Assembly: GCA_963775505.1 (NCBI GenBank)
Contig: CAVZIL010000008.1
Location: forward strand, 248,001 to 312,000
Origin: JAIBJN01 sp963775505
Lineage (GTDB): Bacteria; Actinomycetota; Thermoleophilia; Gaiellales; Gaiellaceae
Length of the DNA: 64,000 nt
Reading direction: 5' to 3'
A program made the translations under genes and the position numbers. Below are positions 34,812 to 42,520 of the stretch, piece after piece. Under the pieces are notes generated by a model, which saw nothing but the letters and a program-made list of their open reading frames with translations, searched no databases and was not told the origin of the DNA. The first letter of the stretch is position 1. Each line of letters starts with the position of its first letter.

Positions 34812-35156
34812 CTACGCCGACTGCTCGCTGTCCGCGGGCACTCGATACGCCACGCCGTGCGCGTGTTTCATGAGCGGAAGGAGAACCCAGACGGCGATGA
34901 CCTTGCGGGGGCCCTTCTGCAGCCCGACGGCCTCCTCGGCGTTCACCCGCCCGAGCGAAACCGTCCAGCTCTCGTCGACCTGCCAGCCGTAATCGAGCTC
35001 CGCGGCTCCCTCGATGAGCTGTGGCAGCGGGTCCAGGAGGAGTTGCTCGGCAAGCTCCGTTTGCGCCCCGACCGTTGCCGTGAGGAGCGCGATCCGGTCT
35101 CGGTCCTCCTTCTGGAACGCAGCACTGTCTACTGGTCTCCAATCGATCTCCGGCAT
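34812..35156 (-). CDS. Hypothetical protein
   Basis: A 114-residue protein with a good ribosome-binding site (GGGGGAGG before the ATG). It has no signal peptide or clear membrane helix; VIAVWVLLPLMKHAHGVAYRV is a moderately hydrophobic strand-rich region near the end. I do not recognise a family. It starts divergently from the sigma-factor gene, with 168 bp between the start codons. Composition and the start signal support a real gene. Confidence 0.65.
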   Translation of the reverse strand: MPEIDWRPVDSAAFQKEDRDRIALLTATVGAQTELAEQLLLDPLPQLIEGAAELDYGWQVDESWTVSLGRVNAEEAVGLQKGPRKVIAVWVLLPLMKHAHGVAYRVPADSEQSA

Positions 35157-35324
35157 CGATTCCTCCCCCTGACTGGGACAAACCGCGACCGTAGCCCCTC
35201 GTGTCAGCCGAGTCAACGTGACGCCGGCGCCCGCCCGGGGTATCTCACGCCTCGGGAGGCCAGCCTGAATCGGGCCGGGGGCGTATCGTTGGTGGTGTGC
35301 CGGTCCGGCCGGGAGAAATGAACG

Positions 35325-36362
35325 ATGATTGACCTTCAGCTGCAGGCCCTCCTCGAACGCGGCGAGGAGAGCGAATGCCTCGAGTACTCCGAGGTGGACG
35401 CGCTCGTCGAGGCGCTCGAGCTCGGCGAGGAGGAGCTCGAGGACCTCTACGAGGAGCTGCAGCGCCGCGGGATCGAGCTCCGCGACGACTGCGGGCGGGA
35501 GGCGAAGACGACCTACGTGAACGGCGACCTCGCCGTGGCGACCACCGACGCGCTCCAGCTCTTCATGCAGGAGATCGGGCGCTATCCGCTGCTGACGAAG
35601 GAGCAGGAGATCGAGCTTGCCCAGCGGATCGAGCGCGGCGACCTCGACGCGAAGGACCAGATGATCAACTCGAACCTGCGCCTCGTCGTGTCGATAGCGA
35701 AGCGCTACCAGGGCCACGGCCTCTCGCTCCTCGACCTGATCCAGGAGGGGATCATCGGCCTCATCCGCGCCGTCGAGAAGTTCGACTGGCGCAAAGGCTT
35801 CAAGTTCTCCACGTACGCGACGTGGTGGATCCGCCAGGCAGTGCAGCGCGGCGTCGCGAACAAGTCGCGCGAGATCCGCGTCCCGGTGCACATCGTCGAG
35901 CGGGAGCAACGGATCTCGCGGGCCGAGCGCGACCTCGCTCCCCGGCTCGGGCGCATGCCCACCGACGAGGAGATCGCCGAGGCGGCTCGGATCACGGTCG
36001 CGCAGGTGGCGGAGGTGCGCGCGGCGGCGCGCGCCGTCACGAGCCTCGACAAGCCGATCTCGGAGGCCAGCGGCACCACCTTCCAGGAGCTGCTCGCCGG
36101 CGAGGACGAGGACGTCGAGCAGGAGGTCACGGTCAACCTGGCGCAGGAGGCGCTCCACGACGCCCTCGACGAGCTCCCCGACCGCGAGCGCGAGGTGCTC
36201 AAGCGACGCTACGGGCTCAACGGCGAGCGCGATCCCGAGTCGCTCGAGGAGATCGGGCGCGGCCTCGGCCTGACGCGGGAGCGCGTCCGCCAGATCGAGT
36301 CGGACGCGCTCGAGCGGCTGGCCGTGCGAAGGGAGATCGCCGCCCTCCAGGGTGTGGTGTAG
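35325..36362 (+). CDS. RpoD/HrdB-type RNA polymerase sigma factor
   Basis: A 345-residue sigma-70 protein with a short acidic N-terminal region and region 1.2 (ALQLFMQEIGRYPLLT). Region 2 (NSNLRLVVSIAKRYQGHGLS, then FKFSTYATWWIRQAVQRG) has the intact -10 recognition helix. Region 3 (RLGRMPTDEEIAEAA) and region 4 (LPDREREVLKRRYGL, then LTRERVRQIESDALERL) have the -35 helix. It is a primary or primary-like sigma factor; whether it is the main housekeeping one cannot be told here. The next gene follows 9 bp downstream. Confidence 0.9.
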   Translation: MIDLQLQALLERGEESECLEYSEVDALVEALELGEEELEDLYEELQRRGIELRDDCGREAKTTYVNGDLAVATTDALQLFMQEIGRYPLLTKEQEIELAQRIERGDLDAKDQMINSNLRLVVSIAKRYQGHGLSLLDLIQEGIIGLIRAVEKFDWRKGFKFSTYATWWIRQAVQRGVANKSREIRVPVHIVEREQRISRAERDLAPRLGRMPTDEEIAEAARITVAQVAEVRAAARAVTSLDKPISEASGTTFQELLAGEDEDVEQEVTVNLAQEALHDALDELPDREREVLKRRYGLNGERDPESLEEIGRGLGLTRERVRQIESDALERLAVRREIAALQGVV

Positions 36363-36371
36363 CCCCGGGGC

Positions 36372-37130
36372 ATGCGCTCGGCCCTCCTGATGGCGCTCGC
36401 CGGCCTGCTGCTGGCGGCACCGGCGGTGGCGGGGCCCACCTGGAAGGAGCGAAGGGAAGCCGCCGTCGGCTTCCTCGACTCCCGCGCCGGCGTCGAGAGC
36501 TTCGCGCTCGTGGACGAGCGCGGCCGCATCCACGGGAGCCGTCGGATGATGCGGGCGCCGACGGCGAGCCTGCTGAAGGCGATGGCGCTCGTCGCCTACC
36601 TGAACCTCCCGTCGGTCCGCGACCGCGACCTGCGGGAGTCCGACCGCCGCCTTCTCGGTCCGATGATCCGGCGCTCCGACAACGCGACGGCGAGCTCCGT
36701 GCTGCGCACCGTCGGGGCGAGCCGCCTCTACCGCCTCGCGGAGCGGGCGGAGATGAGGGCCTTCCGCTTCGCGTGGCCGATCTGGGGCCACTCGACCACG
36801 ACCGCTCAGGACCAGGCGCGCTTCTTCTTCAGGATCGACGAGCTCGTGCCGGGACGGCACCGCGCCTACGCGCTGCGGCTCCTGGCGCGAATCGTCCCGT
36901 CACAACGCTGGGGCATCCCGCGCGCCGCTCCGCCCGGCTGGGCGATCCACTTCAAGGGCGGCTGGGGATCCGGCACGGGCCTGGTCACGCACCAGTCCGC
37001 GCTCCTGCGGGACGGAGGGAGGCGACTCGCGCTCTCCATCCTCACCCGGTGGAACCCGAGCCACCGCTACGGGACGCGGACGATCCGCGGCGTCGCGGCG
37101 AGGTTGCTCCACACGCCCCTGCCCCGCTGA
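36372..37130 (+). CDS. Secreted beta-lactamase/DD-peptidase-like serine hydrolase
   Basis: A 252-residue protein with a signal peptide (ALLMALAGLLLAAPAVA) and the three active-site motifs of class A beta-lactamase-like enzymes: S66-x-x-K69 (TASLLKAM), S102-D103-N104 (RRSDNATAS) and K195-G-G (HFKGGWGSGTG). The typical Glu166-containing omega loop is not obvious, so it may act on peptidoglycan or another ester or amide rather than be a resistance enzyme. It sits 9 bp after the sigma-factor gene, an odd pairing that suggests read-through from it. Confidence 0.8.
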   Translation: MRSALLMALAGLLLAAPAVAGPTWKERREAAVGFLDSRAGVESFALVDERGRIHGSRRMMRAPTASLLKAMALVAYLNLPSVRDRDLRESDRRLLGPMIRRSDNATASSVLRTVGASRLYRLAERAEMRAFRFAWPIWGHSTTTAQDQARFFFRIDELVPGRHRAYALRLLARIVPSQRWGIPRAAPPGWAIHFKGGWGSGTGLVTHQSALLRDGGRRLALSILTRWNPSHRYGTRTIRGVAARLLHTPLPR

Positions 37131-37214
37131 ACAACGAAAACGAGGAGCCCGGCTCTCTCACCTCGGCCGGCTGCGGCGACCGCCAAGGATGACCGCGCTC
37201 CTCGTTCTCTCGGA

Positions 37215-37228
37215 GTGCCTATCGGCAC
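37215..37228. terminator. Hairpin between convergent genes
   Basis: GTGCC-TATC-GGCAC lies in the 125-bp gap between the beta-lactamase-like gene and the convergent membrane-protein gene. Its flanks (TCCTCGTTC before, GAGCTGCCGCGAGCTTG after) vaguely recall the structured repeat at 20861 and 47157, but the match is too weak to assign. Confidence 0.35.
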
Positions 37229-37255
37229 GAGCTGCCGCGAGCTTGAGCCCCCGTG

Positions 37256-38137
37256 TTAGGGAAACGCCTCGTCCGCCGGGTCGAGGTCGAGCGCCCCTCC
37301 GTCGCGGCACTCCGGCGGGACGACGTACTCGGAGCCGGCCCCGCTCCGGCCTGAGTTCTCCACGAGCTGCTGACGCATCAGCTGCCGCGCCGTGGGCTCC
37401 GAGAGCCCGAGTCGCTGCCCGAGCGCGACGGCGGACTGAAGCGCGTAGCACTCGGTCGTCCCCTCGTCGCGGACGCCGCGGAGGTGCCAGGCCTCGTGCG
37501 CGAGGACGACGAGGGCCCGGGCGGTCTGGCTCGCGGTCACCTCGCCCTCGAACGCGAGGCGATAGAGGTCGTGGCACCGCTCCGGCGTGAGGTAGGCGAG
37601 GTCGCCCCCGACGGTGGCGATCCCGTCGGCGTGCTGGACCGCCCCGACGTACTCGCCCGACTCGTCGCAGCGGATGCGCGTGGGCTTCTCCGCGATCAGC
37701 GAGGCTTCCTGCGAGAAGCGGTCCTGGGCCTCCGTTCGCGTCTCGACCGAGAGCGAGTTCCAGCCCGTCCGGCTCTCGACCAGCCAGAAGAGGAGGGCCA
37801 GCGTCCCGATCACCGCCAGCCCGACGAGAAAGCGGCGGACCGGCACCCAGATTCCGGCGTCCTCCTCGGGCTCGTCCTCCTCGTCGTCCGGCCAGACGTA
37901 GCCGTAGCGCTCCCGGTCGATCGGCTGCGGCCCGCGGTCCGGCCGGGGCGCGGGTGGCCGGCCCACCGCGCCCAGGAGGAAGTTGACCTCCAGGCCGAGG
38001 GCGACGAAAAAGGCGATCCAGACGGGGACCGCCGAGCGAAGCTCGTAGGGCCCGAAGATCCAGGCGAGGACGAAGACCGCCAGGGCCGCCCGCAGGGCCG
38101 TCGGGAGGAGCGGGAGCCGGTCGACGAGACGGTGCAC
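37256..38137 (-). CDS. Membrane protein with extracytoplasmic HExxH-like motif
   Basis: A 293-residue protein starting at GTG: two close hydrophobic segments near residues 15-55, an acidic linker (WPDDEEDEPEEDAG), a further helix (FLVGLAVIGTLALLFWLVES) and a C-terminal domain of about 160 residues. That domain holds VVLAHEAWHLRG, a zinc-protease-type HExxH, then DEGTTECYALQSAVALGQRLG where a downstream Glu ligand could lie. The Cys residues in IRCDES, PERCHD and TECYAL may form disulfides. It resembles no family I can name; an exported metallopeptidase is possible. Confidence 0.65.
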   Translation of the reverse strand: MHRLVDRLPLLPTALRAALAVFVLAWIFGPYELRSAVPVWIAFFVALGLEVNFLLGAVGRPPAPRPDRGPQPIDRERYGYVWPDDEEDEPEEDAGIWVPVRRFLVGLAVIGTLALLFWLVESRTGWNSLSVETRTEAQDRFSQEASLIAEKPTRIRCDESGEYVGAVQHADGIATVGGDLAYLTPERCHDLYRLAFEGEVTASQTARALVVLAHEAWHLRGVRDEGTTECYALQSAVALGQRLGLSEPTARQLMRQQLVENSGRSGAGSEYVVPPECRDGGALDLDPADEAFP

Positions 38138-38219
38138 CCCTCGAAGGTAGCCCGCGGGCCGTTCTCACCGGAGGACGCACGGTTGTCTCATCGGTGCGCC
38201 GCATCGGAGCCGCCGCAAT

Positions 38220-38410
38220 CAGTACCTCCGCGCCGTTCTCGGCCGCGCATCCGTCCGCAAGTCCGACGGACAAGCCATTGTCCTCTTGGCCGACATCATG
38301 ACTGTCGTCATCGGTGCGGCCGGGATCGTGCTCGACGTTGGCTCCTGGTACCGGGCCGACCGCGCGACTCAGGCCACTGCAGACGCCTCGGCCCTCGGTG
38401 ATCCAGCTCG
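38220..38410 (+). pseudogene. Fragment of a TadE/TadG-like pilus-assembly protein
   Basis: One frame reads SDGQAIVLLADIMTVVIGAA and then GIVLDVGSWYRADRATQATA, the N-terminal membrane anchor typical of TadG-like secreted proteins. It has no start codon, no ribosome-binding site and ends after about 60 residues, where the antisense anti-sigma gene's 3' end begins. It is a relic; no tad genes are nearby. The rest of the 38138-38428 gap shows nothing else. Confidence 0.6.
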
Positions 38411-38428
38411 TCGAGTAGCTGCGGCCCC

Positions 38429-39532
38429 TCAGCCGGAGGCGAGCTCGAGGGCGCGCGCGACGGAGATCGCCGTCTCCTCGTCCGGGGCGTGGATCGCCAC
38501 GACGAGACCGTTCGACCTCAGCAGCGCCTGTGTTCCGGCCACGAGCGCCGTGCCCTCGGGCGGTGCATAGCCGCGAACGCCGACGAGCATCGTCAGCCCC
38601 TCGGCCAGGCTCGCGGCCTGGATGATCTCGACGTGGGGCCCGGCCTCGGTTTCCCCGTACACGAGGCTCAAGCCGGGAATCTCCCCGTCCGGCGTCGGAA
38701 GGCTTAGCTCCCGAACGGAGTCGAGCGGGAACCCGTGCAGGCTCGATCCGGCCCAGACGGGCTCCTGGCCGAGGGCCGCGGCCGCCTCGGCGAGGTCGAC
38801 CTCGGCGCCGTATTCAGCGCCGACGTTCGCGGGGCCGGGGGGCGGCGATTTGGCGTCGAGCGGCGCCGAACCGGCTTCGACGGTCTCGTAGGAGACGATG
38901 CGGGTCAAGGCCGGAATCCCGTTCTGGGTGACGCGGATGTACCTCGGCTCGAAGGTGTCGCGAGACACGGCGACGTCGTGACCGTGCTCGATGCGGATCC
39001 AGTACACGGCGGCTCCCTCGACGGTGTCCTCGCCGACGACCTCGGCCTGCCCGGACTCGAGCGCCTCCCGGTAGCCGGCGCCCAGGCTCGAGTAGATGGA
39101 GATCGCGTGCTCCGACATCTCGTCCGGGCCCAGCGAGACGTCGAACTGCACGACGCCGTCGAAGCTCTCCGTCTCCCGGAGCCCGGCCTCCGGGTCGAAC
39201 CAGACCTCGTGCTGCGAGCGCATCTCGGTGCGCTCGCCGGTCTCGAGGTCGACGAGCGTCCTGGGAAGCTCGCCCTCGTAGACGAGATGGAGCACCTGTC
39301 CCTCGCCCGTCGCGGCGAGCGCCCGGTCGAGCACCGACGTGCCGGTCCCACCCGCCGGCCAGAACGCAACGGCGACGGCGACCGCCGCGGCGAACGCGAC
39401 GACGGCGGCCAGCCGGTACGGCCTCCGGCGAGGACGCCGCTCGAGTCCGGCGTCGCGGAGCACGCTGCTCCAGTCGCCCGCGCCCTCGTAGGGCGGCACC
39501 AGCGAATCGAGGAGCTCGGCCACGTCGGTCAT
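38429..39532 (-). CDS. Probable anti-sigma-like single-pass membrane protein
   Basis: A 367-residue protein with a short cytoplasmic part (MTDVAELLDSLVPPYEGAGD), one transmembrane helix (LAAVVAFAAAVAVAVAFWP) and a large extracytoplasmic domain with HLVYEGELPRTLVDLETGE and PRYIRVTQNGIPALTR, resembling outer parts of sigma regulators and MucB-like proteins. Its ATG overlaps the ECF sigma stop by 4 bp, which is the main evidence for an anti-sigma role. No zinc-binding ZAS motif (HxxxCxxC) is present in the short N-terminus. Confidence 0.65.
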   Translation of the reverse strand: MTDVAELLDSLVPPYEGAGDWSSVLRDAGLERRPRRRPYRLAAVVAFAAAVAVAVAFWPAGGTGTSVLDRALAATGEGQVLHLVYEGELPRTLVDLETGERTEMRSQHEVWFDPEAGLRETESFDGVVQFDVSLGPDEMSEHAISIYSSLGAGYREALESGQAEVVGEDTVEGAAVYWIRIEHGHDVAVSRDTFEPRYIRVTQNGIPALTRIVSYETVEAGSAPLDAKSPPPGPANVGAEYGAEVDLAEAAAALGQEPVWAGSSLHGFPLDSVRELSLPTPDGEIPGLSLVYGETEAGPHVEIIQAASLAEGLTMLVGVRGYAPPEGTALVAGTQALLRSNGLVVAIHAPDEETAISVARALELASG

Positions 39533-40035
39533 GCGTTGACCTCCTTCAGCTTCGTCAGCAGATTCGAGCGAGCGGCGTGCAACGTCGCGGACACGGTGCC
39601 GCGCGAGATCCCGAGGGCCTCGGCGATCCCCGCGTAGTCGAGGTCTGCGTAGTAGCGGAGGAAGAGCGCCAGCCGCTGGCGCTCAGGGAGGGACGCGAGC
39701 GCAGCCGCGGCGAGGTCTGCCTCGCGATGGCCGTTCGTCGCGGGCTCGTCTGCGACCTGCAGCGGGAACGATGTGCGCCGGCGCTCAGCCGTCGCGCGCT
39801 TCCGCGCCTCGTTCAGGACGATCCGGCAGACCCAGCCCGGCGCCGACCCGCGATCCCGTAGGCGGCTGCGGTAGCGAACCGCCCGCACGAAGCCGTCGTG
39901 GACGGCGTCGAGAGCAGCCTGCTCGTCTCCCGTTATCGCGGTCGCGAGCCTGACGAACGCGCGCAGCTGCTCGCGGTAGACGGCCTCGATCGCCGCGAGC
40001 TCCGGATCGGTCTCAGAGCGGCGCCACACACCCAC
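39529..40035 (-). CDS. ECF-family RNA polymerase sigma factor
   Basis: A 168-residue ECF sigma factor. Region 2 starts YREQLRAFVRLATAITGDEQ and contains AVHDGFVRAVRYRSRLRDRG. Region 4 contains LPERQRLALFLRYYADLDYAGIA and the helix-turn-helix EALGISRGTVSATLHAARS. It starts at GTG and is co-translated with the membrane protein downstream (ATGA overlap), giving the usual sigma/anti-sigma pair that responds to an envelope signal. The upstream secreted-protein gene might be one target. Confidence 0.88.
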   Translation of the reverse strand: MGVWRRSETDPELAAIEAVYREQLRAFVRLATAITGDEQAALDAVHDGFVRAVRYRSRLRDRGSAPGWVCRIVLNEARKRATAERRRTSFPLQVADEPATNGHREADLAAAALASLPERQRLALFLRYYADLDYAGIAEALGISRGTVSATLHAARSNLLTKLKEVNA

Positions 40036-40112
40036 ATGATCTCCGGAGCCCGTCCAGGTGTTTAGTCGGGAGACGGGCGAACTCGGAGGAGCCCGCCCGT
40101 CCCACCTCTACG

Positions 40113-40685
40113 TCAGCTCAGTGCGGGCACCGCGGCTTCGCAGAAGTCGTCGCTCCGCCCCGTGGAGCCCTTCACCAGCTCTTCGGAAAGGACCTCGTCG
40201 TCGGACGGGTCGTTGGGTGTGCCGCCGTGGTCGACGAGCAGCTCGATCCGGATCTGGCCGGGATTCCTGGCGATCGCCTTGCCGTTTTCCCCGTACAGGG
40301 TGGCGTTGCCGGTCGCCAGGATGAGGATCGTCAGCGTGCCGTCGCCGTTGTCCGTCACCCGCAGATCCTTGTCGGTCACCCTCGCGAACGAGGTCAGCGA
40401 CTTGCCGTTGTCCAGATTCGTGAGCACATCCGTCTCGGTGACGTGGTGGAGGAAGTAGACGAGACGATCGCGGCCGCGCGGGGCGGCCTGGAGGCGAACA
40501 TCCACTACGACCGCCACATGCACCGCCAGTCCGGCGCCGCAGAAGTCGTCGTCGACGAACTCGAACTCGTCGTGGATCGTCTCCCGAACTGGGGGCCCGG
40601 CGCCGGCGGTCGCAGCGAGCATGGCTGCTGCTGCCGTGGCCAGAGCCAGGATCGCCCCGAACCGAAGCTTGCGTGAGTGCCGCAT
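40113..40685 (-). CDS. Secreted hypothetical protein
   Basis: A 190-residue protein with an ATG preceded by GGGAGG and a clear signal peptide (FGAILALATAAAAMLAATAGA). The mature part has two DDFC motifs, DDFCGAG near the start and DDFCEAA near the end, which may form a disulfide. Between them is a beta-rich segment (KDLRVTDNGDGTLTILILA, then NATLYGENGKAI) as in many actinobacterial extracellular proteins. The function is unknown. It lies upstream of the ECF sigma gene on the same strand and next to the second island boundary. Confidence 0.75.
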   Translation of the reverse strand: MRHSRKLRFGAILALATAAAAMLAATAGAGPPVRETIHDEFEFVDDDFCGAGLAVHVAVVVDVRLQAAPRGRDRLVYFLHHVTETDVLTNLDNGKSLTSFARVTDKDLRVTDNGDGTLTILILATGNATLYGENGKAIARNPGQIRIELLVDHGGTPNDPSDDEVLSEELVKGSTGRSDDFCEAAVPALS

Positions 40686-40784
40686 CACACCTCCCAGAGT
40701 CTGTGAACATCGCCGCTTAGACTGGGCCGGCAGAGTCTCGCCGAGGCGCGCATCGAAGTCAACGGGTCGGGTCCCGAGGGCCTA

Positions 40785-40840
40785 CGGCGGGGGCGGAATT
40801 CGAACCCACCAAACGGCTCAGCACCGTCTAGCGGTTTCAA
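40785..40840 (-). repeat. tRNA-Ser(TGA) 3'-half duplicate, putative att site
   Basis: This segment repeats the 3' half of tRNA-Ser(TGA) (43089-43145) in direct orientation. It includes a perfect 27-bp core (40811-40837 against 43115-43141), with only three mismatches over the preceding 26 bp and a one-base indel at the anticodon loop. It lies on the 3' side of the intact tRNA, as left by integrase-mediated insertion. Confidence 0.85.
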
Positions 40841-40842
40841 GC

Positions 40843-41286
40843 CTGCGAGCCAGAAGCACGCAAACGGCCTGACCGAGCCGAATCTCAGCCCTTGAGGGGC
40901 CTCCGTGGGCCAGTGAATGGGCCAGTGGGTCCCTTCTAGGGGACGGGAATTAAGCGAGACGACGGATCACGGAAGCACGAATGCCCGATGTGCGTTCGAC
41001 GCGGTCAAGGATGATTTCGGCAAGGTTGGCATCGACCTCGGAGTGTATTTGGCGCTCGCTGGTCGGCCTGCTGCCGGCGAACCTCCAAGACGCAAAGTGA
41101 TGAATCTCCGCGTGGCCCAAGACGACGGCTGAACCGACGAGGAGAATTCCGACAAGGTGCTCCGCTATCTCGATCGAATCAACCGCCGAGCGAGCAGCCT
41201 CTAGGGGAGATCAGGCAGGAGCTTTGATCGCAAGAAGCTAGACACGGCTGGTAGAAATACTCCTACTCTGAAAGCGAGGAGGAAAG
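40843..41286. other. Gene-poor left part of the small island
   Basis: The stretch begins with a GGGCCAGTG direct repeat (about 40912-40934). A minus-strand frame of about 75 codons (about 40952-41190) has protein-like composition but lacks an ATG or GTG start and any family match, so it is left uncalled; it may be a gene remnant. The last 60 bp should contain the promoter of the Lsr2-like gene. Confidence 0.5.
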
Positions 41287-41484
41287 ATGGCTCGAAAGAC
41301 CGTGTTCGTAAGCGACCTGTCCGGGGACGCAATCGAAGAGGGAAAGGGCGCGAAGATTAGGATCACCTTCGACGATGCTCGGCGCGGCTCCTACGAGATC
41401 GACGCTACCGCCGAGGAGGCCGCTGAGCTAGGGCGCAAGGGCCGGCAGGTGGCGCGGCGGGGGCGGAAGCCGAAGGACGCGTAA
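41287..41484 (+). CDS. Miniature Lsr2-like nucleoid protein
   Basis: A 65-residue protein with a strong ribosome-binding site (GAGGAGGAAAG). Residues 1-50 fit the Lsr2 N-terminal dimerisation domain: TVFVSDLSGDAIEEGKGAKI, a beta strand ITFDD, then the family signature SYEIDATAEEAAELG. The rest is a short basic tail RQVARRGRKPKDA. RGRK resembles the RGR AT-hook of Lsr2, but the normal C-terminal domain of about 50 residues is absent. It may bind AT-rich DNA weakly or modulate host Lsr2. The gene lies in the small tRNA-Ser island, where a silencer would fit. Confidence 0.75.
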   Translation: MARKTVFVSDLSGDAIEEGKGAKIRITFDDARRGSYEIDATAEEAAELGRKGRQVARRGRKPKDA

Positions 41485-41556
41485 GAGGTTGCAGCGGCCC
41501 GCGAGCGGGAGGACAATGCCTCCTCAGCGGCCGGTCGGTCAAAGCGGGGTCATCAG

Positions 41557-41790
41557 GTGACGTCGGAGCGAAAGCCCCCTCAGGATGAGCAAGCCGGGTT
41601 GGAGACCAGTTCCGAGCTTCGCCAGGACGACGGAACAGTGGCGTCCGTCGGGACGGACGTCGGGGGGTCGGCTCCTTACGATCACGCACCCCGAGGCCGA
41701 TCCCTGCGGGGCGTACTGCGAGTCGTGGTGCTTGCCGTCATCATCGTGGTCGTGGGGCTCCTGATCTACTTCCTGGTGACTTCTCTCTAG
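41557..41790 (+). CDS. Small C-terminally anchored membrane protein with island motif
   Basis: A 77-residue protein from GTG at 41557: a hydrophilic N-terminal 55 residues, including EQAGLETSSELR (residues 11-22), and one C-terminal helix (VLRVVVLAVIIVVVGLLIYF), giving a tail-anchored layout. The ETxxE segment resembles the GGFETxxERR motif of two later island proteins. No family was recognised. Spacing to the next genes suggests one operon. Confidence 0.65.
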   Translation: MTSERKPPQDEQAGLETSSELRQDDGTVASVGTDVGGSAPYDHAPRGRSLRGVLRVVVLAVIIVVVGLLIYFLVTSL

Positions 41791-41799
41791 AGACCGGGC

Positions 41800-41955
41800 A
41801 TGCCCGAAGACGACGAACAAGATCAAGGAGGCTTCGAAACAGCCGGGGAGCGTCGAGCTCGAGAGCCAGACGTAGAAGAGCGCGAGGCCCCCGAGCCTGC
41901 ACCCACCACGGACGAGAGCGATGATGACGGGCAACATGACGAGGGTTCGTACTAG
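41800..41955 (+). CDS. Acidic microprotein with GGFETxxERR motif
   Basis: This 51-residue frame from the ATG at 41800 to the TAG at 41953 lies between two island genes, 9 bp after one and 5 bp before the next. It is strongly acidic (MPEDDEQDQ, then DVEEREAPEPAP and TTDESDDDG). GGFETAGERR is at residues 10-19, exactly where the 42521 protein has GGFETSPERR. Shared position and motif with different codons support a translated gene. Confidence 0.55.
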   Translation: MPEDDEQDQGGFETAGERRAREPDVEEREAPEPAPTTDESDDDGQHDEGSY

Positions 41956-41960
41956 AGAAA

Positions 41961-42515
41961 GTGCCTGCCATCGGCCTATTGAGTTGGCTCACGTCCAAGC
42001 CAACACCCTCTGCTCCGCCTGACGAGGGTGGGCGCGACATCTATGCCGAATACATCAAGGAGCAACTCGACGCCCAGGAAGCACGGAAGGTGTCCCTGGA
42101 GCAGAGGGGCTTAGCAGTTATCACGACCTCAGGCGTGCTAGTCACGCTGCTTTTTGGCCTGACCGCTCTCACGGTGCGGCGGGAAAGCACCTTCGTCATT
42201 CCGGATGCCGCGGCTGCGCTTCTCATCGCCGCTCTTATCTTCTTCGTGCTGGCGGCGCTCTGCGCGATCGTCACCAACCTGCCCCGCTCCTATGAGGCAG
42301 CGACCGTTGATGGGCTTCGCAAGGCCGTCAAGGAGCGTTGGGAGGACAGCGAAGCTGTGGCCTCAGAGATGGTCGCGCTGACCAGGGTCAAGATGCTCGC
42401 ATCGGCAAAGAAGAACAATGACCTCAAGGGCCGCGCCCTTGTAGTTGCCATGGCCTGTGAAATTCTTGCCGTGGCTCTCGTGGGCGCGGCAGTTGGGTTT
42501 GTGTTGTGGGATTGA
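41961..42515 (+). CDS. Three-helix membrane protein of the small island
   Basis: A 184-residue protein from GTG at 41961: a short amphipathic start, a helical segment (DIYAEYIKEQLDAQEARKVS), transmembrane helices about residues 50-72 and 80-104, a cytoplasmic helical domain (LRKAVKERWEDSEAVASEM) and a third helix near the C-terminus (VAMACEILAVALVGAAVGFV). The EARKxSLEQRGLAVITTSG start of helix 1 resembles small membrane proteins seen in actinobacterial accessory regions, some of which are suspected effectors. That comparison is from memory and weak. The role is unknown. Confidence 0.65.
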   Translation: MPAIGLLSWLTSKPTPSAPPDEGGRDIYAEYIKEQLDAQEARKVSLEQRGLAVITTSGVLVTLLFGLTALTVRRESTFVIPDAAAALLIAALIFFVLAALCAIVTNLPRSYEAATVDGLRKAVKERWEDSEAVASEMVALTRVKMLASAKKNNDLKGRALVVAMACEILAVALVGAAVGFVLWD

Positions 42516-42520
42516 TCTAG

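Noticed and set aside
36372..37130. A beta-lactamase antibiotic-resistance gene.
   Set aside because: SxxK, SDN and KGG motifs are present, but a class A omega-loop Glu is not evident and the genomic context is not a resistance locus; only the fold is claimed.
37180..37250. Possible third copy of the structured repeat (TCCTC...hairpin...CTTG).
   Set aside because: Only scattered short matches; the conserved 16-17 nt blocks and outer stems of the two clear copies are absent.
40951..41190. Minus-strand frame with protein-like composition at the left side of the small island.
   Set aside because: No ATG/GTG start, no ribosome-binding site and no recognisable family.
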